Shown piece by piece: positions 59,538 through 64,000 of a DNA stretch of 64,000 bases. Below the pieces are notes generated by a model that searched no databases, was not told the DNA's origin, and saw only the letters and a program-made list of their open reading frames with translations. The position numbers and the translations under genes are program-made. The number at the start of each line of letters is the position of its first letter. The first letter of the stretch is position 1. Origin of the DNA: Sphingopyxis panaciterrulae (GTDB taxonomy: Bacteria; Pseudomonadota; Alphaproteobacteria; Sphingomonadales; Sphingomonadaceae); the NCBI RefSeq assembly GCF_014199295.1, contig NZ_JACIJH010000003.1, forward strand, positions 310,001 to 374,000, written 5' to 3'.

Positions 59538-59689
59538 TCCGATCCCCCCTCTTCCGACGCGACGGTCGCTATCAATCCCATATCTCTATGCGGCCAATGG
59601 GACGATTTCGGATCACACTCGCGTGGCCTCCGTGCGAGGAAGTTTGCGGCGCTTCGTCTTGGGCGACGAAAGACACACAACGAACGCAG
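59538..59689 (-). promoter_or_regulatory. Upstream region of the giant gene, shared with an IS remnant
   Basis: The last 30 bases before the giant's ATG hold a purine-rich ribosome site (GGAAGAGGGGGGATCGG). No clear -35/-10 pair could be picked with confidence. The IS110-type remnant begins within about 150 bases, so the native promoter may have been cut back or replaced by element sequence. Confidence 0.4.
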
Positions 59690-59938
59690 GCTGGGACGCG
59701 TCGATACCAGTCAGGAGAAGTTGACTATAGCGGCCACATATCCGGGCGCGGCGATAGTCATTTGCGCAGCCTTCTCTATGAGGCCGCAACCGTCATCCTG
59801 ACCCGCAGCTCCGCAGAGAGCAGCTTGCGGACATGGGGCCTCCAACTCAGAGAGCGCGTCGGGTTCAAAAGGGCCGCAGTTGCGCTCGCCCGTAAACTGG
59901 CTGTCACAATGCATGCCATGCTGAAAGCGGAGGTCTTC
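59690..59938 (+). pseudogene. IS110-type transposase, C-terminal remnant
   Basis: The plus-strand frame encodes RRYQSGEVDYSGHISGRGDS, HLRSLLYEAATVILTRSSAE, WGLQLRERVGFKRAAVALAR and KLAVTMHAMLKAE. This is the conserved C-terminal Transposase_20 domain of IS110/IS116-family enzymes. The N-terminal DEDD half is absent. Sequence 59588-59689 in the same frame does not match and is probably out-of-frame debris. The remnant runs straight into an IS256 fragment in the same frame at about 59935. Confidence 0.82.
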
Positions 59939-60588
59939 TGGTCCGACTTCCTTAAGGACCTTGTTCGGCGCGGTCTTACCGGCGTGAAGCTGGTCATCTC
60001 CGATGCTCACGAGGGCCTCAAGGGCGCGATCACCCGCGTCATGGGCGCCACCTGGCAGCGCTGCCGGGTTCACTTCATGCGCAATGCCCTGTCCTATGTG
60101 CCCAAGGGCCAGAACACTGTCGTCGCCGCCGCGATCCGCCAGGTCTTCCTGCAGCCCGATCAGAAAAGCGCAACGCAGGTCTGGCGACAGGTCGCCGACC
60201 AGTTGCGCACCCGTTGGCCCAAGCTCGGCGCCTGCATGGACGAGGCCGAAACCGACGTGCTCGCCTACACCGGCTTCCCCACCCAACACCGCACGAAGTT
60301 ACACTCAACCAATCCGCTCGAGCGGCTCAACAAGGAGGTCAAGCGCCGCGCCGACGTCGTCGGCATCTTCCCGAACGAAGACAGCATCATCCGCCTCGTC
60401 GGGGCTGTGCTGATGGAGCAGAACGACGAGTGGCAACTCCAGCATCGCTACATGCAGATCGAAGACATGGCCGAGCTCAACCAACCCATGATCGAGGAGG
60501 AAAATCAGCCCCTACACATCACCGCCAAAGCCGCCTGACGAGGGCCCACGGCCACAGCCGAAATTACACCACCTTGACGGACGCGACC
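59930..60588 (+). pseudogene. IS256-type transposase, C-terminal remnant with right end
   Basis: From VFWSDFLKDLVRRGL onward the frame matches the second half of an IS256-family (Transposase_mut) enzyme: GVKLVISDAHEGLKGAITRV, WQRCRVHFMRNALSYVPKG, LHSTNPLERLNKEVKRRADV and GIFPNEDSIIRLVGAVL; the stop is at 60536-60538. The first two catalytic-domain thirds are missing. The right terminal repeat (ending TTGACGGACGCGACC, about 60574-60588) abuts the interrupted integrase, so this end inserted into it. It is fused in frame to the IS110 remnant, giving one chimeric open frame from 59588 to 60538. Confidence 0.85.
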
Positions 60589-61290
60589 GCGGAGTTCGCC
60601 GGGGCGAACAAAAACATGGGGCAAGAGGCGCAGCGAGATCAGCGTGGACGGATGGCCCTCATAGCTCTCTATCGCTCGCAGCAGCGCGCCAACCTCTGCC
60701 GGTGTGGTAATGGCGGCGCGATGCGTCACCTTTGTCGTAATCAACGCCCCGCGCAAATCGGCGGCGACATCGCGGTCCGCTCGAACAGTGGCGATCGCAT
60801 AGCGGAAAACCTGACCGCATATGCTTCGCAGGCGAAGAGCGGTTTCATGCTTTCCCTTCGTTTCATATTTGCGAAGCAGGGTCAGCAATTCGAACGGCTT
60901 GATCTCTGCAATCGGCCGATGCCCGATAAACTGGTAGGAGAAGTCCAGCAGCCAACGATTCTTCTTGAGCGTGGCCGGCGAGAGGCCTTCCTTCGTGACC
61001 TTGGCCAGCCATTCCTCTGCGACGGCTTTGAATGTGTTTGCCGCCGCGATGCTCGCTGTCGCCTTTTCGAGCCTGGCTTGCTCGGCTGGATCGCGCCCGG
61101 TGGCCAGCAATTGCCGAGCTTCGTCGCGCTTGGCTCTGGCTCCGGCAAGGCCAACATCGGGCCAAGCGCCAAAGGACAGGGTCTTTTGCTTTCCAAGAAA
61201 GCGGTAGTTCATCCGCCAACATCGTCGCCCCGCAGGGGTCACGAGAAGATATAGCCCGCCCGAATCAATCGGGTCTGATCCACCCTCATC
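60589..61290 (-). pseudogene. P4-type tyrosine integrase, truncated at both ends
   Basis: Reading minus from about 61290: LYLLVTPAGRRCWRMNYRFL, KQKTLSFGAWPDVGLAGAR (the DUF4102 N-terminal domain), then the core-binding domain (TFKAVAEEWLAKVTKEGLSP through YAIATVRADRDVAADL), and the first catalytic-domain motif LRLLPHVFVRPGELR carrying the first catalytic Arg. There the IS256 end cuts it, so the H-x-x-R and Tyr nucleophile are lost. The usual N-terminus before TDEGGLYLL is also lost; an eight-residue interruption (SDPIDSGG) and a stop lie there. It marks a former integrative element. Confidence 0.85.
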
Positions 61291-61636
61291 CCCCGTTCAC
61301 GGGGAAGAGCCCGAATTCGTAAATGGTGTGAGACGCCCTGAAATCGGCTTCTGGAGGGTAGCGGGAGCCACACCATCCACCTAATGGCATGTTAATATTG
61401 AATATTCTCTCCGATCGGACAGGACATACCCTCACTCATACCCTCACGCGACCACAAAGAAAAAATGGGAATCGAAAAGAGGGATGAAACGCGAAAAAAG
61501 GGAATCGAACACGCCGGTGGTGGGGCTTACTTGTCCTTCATCCTGCATTTGGCGAAAACGCGAAATTGCAGGATAAATTGCCTATGGACAGGCGCGAGCG
61601 ATCTTGCCTGTCGTTCCTGCGGCTCGCTCATGGCAC
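61291..61636. other. Non-coding stretch between broken integrase and HTH fragment
   Basis: No convincing gene was found. The stretch is AT-richer than its surroundings. It contains near-repeats ATACCCTCACTCATACCCTCACG (about 61424-61450, two copies of CATACCCTCAC) and two copies of GGGAATCGAA (about 61466 and 61501), as seen upstream of integrase genes near attachment sites. No tRNA gene is present. Confidence 0.4.
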
Positions 61637-61790
61637 CTAACTTTTCTCGAACAGGCGCTTGAGACTGGCGTATCGGACGAAGGTTGATCGACCGACCTTT
61701 ACCGTTTCAAGCTCGCCGGCCTTGATGAGTTCGTAGAGCGTCGATCGACCTATGCCGGTGAGTTTCACCGCGGCGGCTATGCGGACGCAT
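61637..61790 (-). pseudogene. Excisionase/MerR-like HTH fragment
   Basis: The C-terminal 50 residues of a minus-strand frame (AAVKLTGIGRSTLYELIKAG then VKVGRSTFVRYASLKRLFEK) match the HTH_17 excisionase/AlpA-type DNA-binding domain. Its start has been replaced by TraG sequence in another frame, so the gene is broken. It would have been a regulator or excision factor of the former element whose integrase lies 350 bases away. Confidence 0.72.
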
Positions 61791-62264
61791 ACCCGAGCGC
61801 GTCGGGGCGAAGGCCATGACATGCTCCGGCCCGTCGTGGCGAAGATAGCGCCACCGCTTGCGGCCGAGAAAGACGCTGCTGTCGCTGAGCAGGCCGGCGC
61901 GGTCGATCTCGCCGTTTGTAGCCCAGCGCGCGGAGCCGTATGTGGTGACATGCCGCGACTGGCGCGCGCGCCATAGCGACCCGGCGATGGCGGACGCGCA
62001 GCCGAGAAAGCCGCTCGCTCCGGCGATCATCCCGGCCTTGTCGAAAACCTCGGGCGCGTAGGCTTCGTAGTGATACCACCACGGAAATATCGCCCACGGC
62101 CGATAGACCGGCGTGTCGAACAGGACAAACCATGCCGGTCCAAGCTGCGGCTGATAACCTAGCTGTGCCGCACACCATTGCGTGGCGATCCAGACGCCTG
62201 CGATTACCATCGCGAAAACGACGAAAATCTGTCCGACAAGGAGTTTGGTAGGCGTTAAGACATT
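61791..62264 (-). pseudogene. TraG/VirD4-type coupling protein, N-terminal fragment
   Basis: Reading minus from about 62264: LTPTKLLVGQIFVVFAMVIA (first membrane segment), VYRPWAIFPWWYHYEAYAPE, GASGFLGCASAIAGSLWRAR (second membrane segment), VTTYGSARWATNGEIDRAGL, RYLRHDGPEHVMAFAPTRSG. This is the TraG N-terminus. It breaks exactly at the Walker A loop (TRSG, where GKG would follow) and joins the HTH fragment. The expected initiator region near 62262 appears frame-disrupted; the first intact in-frame ATG is at 62210. It shows past conjugative DNA. Confidence 0.82.
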
Positions 62265-62779
62265 TTCCCGGCGACGCAGGGATCGCGTCGGCGTCCCAAA
62301 AATCAGCCGGGTCGGTGAAATCTCATATGACGGTTATGGCGCGTGATGACGCGCCGCGACGCAGTGCGAAGGGCTATCAGATTTCGCTATAGGTATCGGC
62401 GTGACTGCATCGCGCCTGATGTCGGCCGTTCCACCTCTGATGAGCCCGAGCCGAAATGCGGGCACCGCCGTCCTTTTCGCTCTCCGCCAGCGGCCGGTCG
62501 AGCACGATGCCGCACGCCGTACGGTATTACTCGACATGCTTGGGCATTTGGCCGAGCACAGTTAGTGCTAGGAGACCGCGCCGCGGAGCGCGGAATAGGA
62601 AATTGATCGACGAGGCCGCGACTTTCGAAGGTTCCTCAACACTTTCAGCGTTTTGGGCGAATAGCGTTCCGACAGAGCGGCTGGCCGCCGGAGCATCCTA
62701 CCTTTTGCGGATACCGTGATCGACCGAAGGGCGCTTGTAGCCATCCCGTATCCGGTATTTGAAAGCCGATAGATTCGGG
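62265..62779. other. Gene-poor stretch between TraG fragment and RT fragment
   Basis: Nothing here is assignable to a family. One short plus-strand frame (62440-62565) is listed separately with low confidence. Confidence 0.4.
62440..62565 (+). CDS. Possible 41-residue ORF or fragment, unknown
   Basis: The frame reads MSPSRNAGTAVLFALRQRPV then a helical end with LLDMLGHLAEHS and a TAG stop. The frame stays open upstream to about 62347 without a better start, so it may be the C-terminal piece of a lost gene. Composition is compatible with a real protein (amphipathic helix), but no family is recognised and no ribosome site is clear. Confidence 0.2.
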   Translation: MSPSRNAGTAVLFALRQRPVEHDAARRTVLLDMLGHLAEHS

Positions 62780-63229
62780 TTAGTCCCTCCCAGCTACAAG
62801 TAGCTCCCTCTGACCTTCATTTACGCTACCGACATAATTCAGGATTCCGGCGACTTGTTCGTCCGAACCGCCTTGAATATTTTCGAGAAATTCGACCATC
62901 CGATCAGCAGCAATTTCCATACGCCTGCTACCGATATGGATGTTGAAAGCGGTGATCTCTGCTGCGGGCCCATCGGACTTGGCATCATTTATAACGAAGC
63001 CGGATGCATCGGCGGCAGCGCGTATTTCGCTCAAAGCATGATCAACCGTCGCAACATCGTGCGAGGACACGATGATGTCGTCTACATATATCGACACTGG
63101 CCAGACTGCGTTGTTGACGCAAGCGATCGCCGCGCCGAGAGCCGAATGGTCAAGCACGACAGACGCTAACAATGGCGATTGAATTAAACCGAACCGCAGG
63201 CTGAAGTTCCGTTGCCCCCTTAACCGTCG
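62780..63229 (-). pseudogene. Reverse transcriptase, C-terminal palm fragment (YVDD)
   Basis: Reading minus from 63229, after an in-frame stop: NFSLRFGLIQSPLLASVVL (the motif-4-like QSP segment), SALGAAIACVNNAVWPVSIY, then YVDDIIVSS (the catalytic YxDD box), DASGFVINDAKSDGP and FNIHIGSRRMEIAADRMVEF, ending at an intact C-terminus (NYVGSVNEGQRELL...). The fingers and the first catalytic aspartate are missing, so it is inactive. The style (QSPLLASxVL, short C-terminus, no maturase domain) resembles the small unclassified/defence-type bacterial RTs rather than group II intron RTs. Sequence upstream in other frames was not recognisable as the rest. Confidence 0.75.
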
Positions 63230-63747
63230 CTATTATCGCAGATGGCCGCCGTGGTTTCGCAAGCCTCTTGGAACGGCGCTTATTGCAGAAGACATAGGAA
63301 GCTATGCATTGTGCGGCTCTGGAAGGTGGTTATTCCGCCCGGCACGGACATAGATACATCCAGCCAATCCCGCCGCGTTGGCGACGTCCCAATCAATAGC
63401 TCATGCAGAGCACACGACGCTTATATCGGCACCAGAGCTGACATCGACGCGCATCGCGCAGATCCGCCAGCAGGTCGAGAAGGCGACGAGAGGCCGCGAC
63501 CGTAAGAAGCTGCGATTGAATAATTCCAGTCCTCAAAGAGAAAAACAGGAAACACCGCCCTCGCCATTTAATGAAAATCCAGGCAGAAACTTGACTTTTC
63601 GAAAAGGATGGCCCATATCACAGTTGCTAACGTCGCCTGCGACGGAATTTTGATACCCCGCTCCGGGGCGATTCTTCCCTTCTCACGCTTCCAGCTCTGT
63701 CGGTGCTTTTGCCGGCGGATATCCTGTTTTCGTGAAAGGAAACACTC
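63230..63747. other. Stretch before cspA with no supportable gene
   Basis: A plus-strand frame (63378-63653, containing TSTRIAQIRQQVEKATRGRD) could be a fragment but matches nothing I know. A short GC palindrome CCCCGCTCCGGGG lies at about 63657-63669, in the expected 5' leader of cspA. The edge of the mobile-element debris is somewhere here. Confidence 0.35.
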
Positions 63748-63954
63748 ATGCCGATCGGCAAAGTCAAATTCTTCAACAGCGACAAGGGCTATGGCTTCAT
63801 CTCGAATGAAGACGGCTCGGGCGACAGCTTCGTCCATGTGACTGCCGTCGAGCGCGCCGGAATGGCGTCGCTGGGCAAGGACCAGCGCGTCTCGTACGAA
63901 CTGGAAACCGGCCGCGACGGCAAGATCTCCGCGGTCAATCTCGAAGCGGCCTGA
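63748..63954 (+). CDS. cspA: Cold-shock protein, CspA family
   Basis: This 68-residue single cold-shock domain has RNP1 KGYGFIS (about 13-19) and RNP2 SFVHVTAV (about 27-34), ending DGKISAVNLEAA. It binds single-stranded RNA/DNA and melts mRNA structure. Length is normal. A ribosome site (AAAGGAAACACTC) precedes ATG 63748. Its leader is long and contains a small hairpin, as is common for cold-shock mRNAs. A second frame starts 15 bases downstream. Confidence 0.96.
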   Translation: MPIGKVKFFNSDKGYGFISNEDGSGDSFVHVTAVERAGMASLGKDQRVSYELETGRDGKISAVNLEAA

Positions 63955-63969
63955 CCCGGCCCTTCGGCA

Positions 63970-64000
63970 ATGGCCAAGGAAGATGTCCTCAGCTTCGAGG
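63970..64000 (+). CDS. Start of a gene, possibly translation initiation factor IF-1
   Basis: Only ten codons are visible, MAKEDVLSFE, before the window ends. IF-1 proteins commonly start MAKED/EExxE, so infA is the best guess, and a cspA-infA neighbourhood is plausible. Ten residues cannot prove it. It starts 15 bases after the cspA stop (GGCAATGG, weak ribosome site). Confidence 0.35.
   Translation, partial: MAKEDVLSFE

Noticed and set aside
61291..61636. tRNA attachment site for the integrase
   Set aside because: No cloverleaf or T-loop sequence could be found; only short direct repeats are present.
63378..63653. A 91-codon frame before cspA
   Set aside because: No ribosome site or family match, and its second half overlaps what should be the cspA leader.

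Overview
The window is GC-rich (roughly two thirds G+C by eye). Its protein families, its palindromic intergenic repeats (15801-15875 and 20181-20260) and a TraG fragment of the plasmid/ICE type suggest an alphaproteobacterium, most likely a sphingomonad. That taxonomic call is inference; there is no rRNA or other marker here. No tRNA, rRNA or CRISPR array was seen.

The layout has six blocks. (1) 1-9499, minus strand: a run reading Slam-like outer-membrane translocon -> 1927-residue FecR-domain protein with 76-residue aromatic repeats and three TbpB-like C-terminal modules -> CsgG-like/SH3 protein -> OmpR-type response regulator -> histidine kinase (cut by the window edge). (2) 9500-13041: an IS3-type remnant, then a membrane Ser/Thr kinase convergent with an ECF sigma factor. 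(3) 13277-15725, plus strand: an HlyD-type periplasmic adaptor followed by a TolC-type outer-membrane channel, with no inner-membrane pump beside them. (4) 15968-59537, minus strand, 43.6 kb: a five-gene, apparently cotranscribed locus that is the centre of the window. It reads giant 12,344-residue LEPR-XLL protein -> DUF3467 protein -> GAF/HlyD hybrid -> PqqD-like/M50 protease/HlyD hybrid -> shortened accessory SecA. (5) 59690-63229: a scrapyard of mobile-element debris (IS110 and IS256 remnants fused head to tail, a broken P4-type integrase, an excisionase-like HTH, a truncated TraG and a truncated reverse transcriptase). (6) 63748-64000: cold-shock gene cspA, then what looks like the start of infA on the conserved chromosome.

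My reading of the main locus is a dedicated export system for one enormous surface or secreted protein. The giant has no ordinary Sec signal peptide. Instead it has a basic N-terminus ending in the LEPRLLLSA motif. A private SecA could energise export, the M50 membrane protease with a PqqD-like (RiPP-recognition-type) N-terminal domain could recognise or trim the leader, the two inner-membrane HlyD arms could span the periplasm, and the neighbouring TolC/HlyD pair could provide the outer-membrane exit. DUF3467 would be a small cytosolic partner, translationally coupled to the giant. The gene families and their order are visible in the sequence; the mechanism is inference. The Slam-like gene plus its large TbpB-like neighbour forms a second, separate candidate secretion pair, so the window may hold two specialised surface-display systems.
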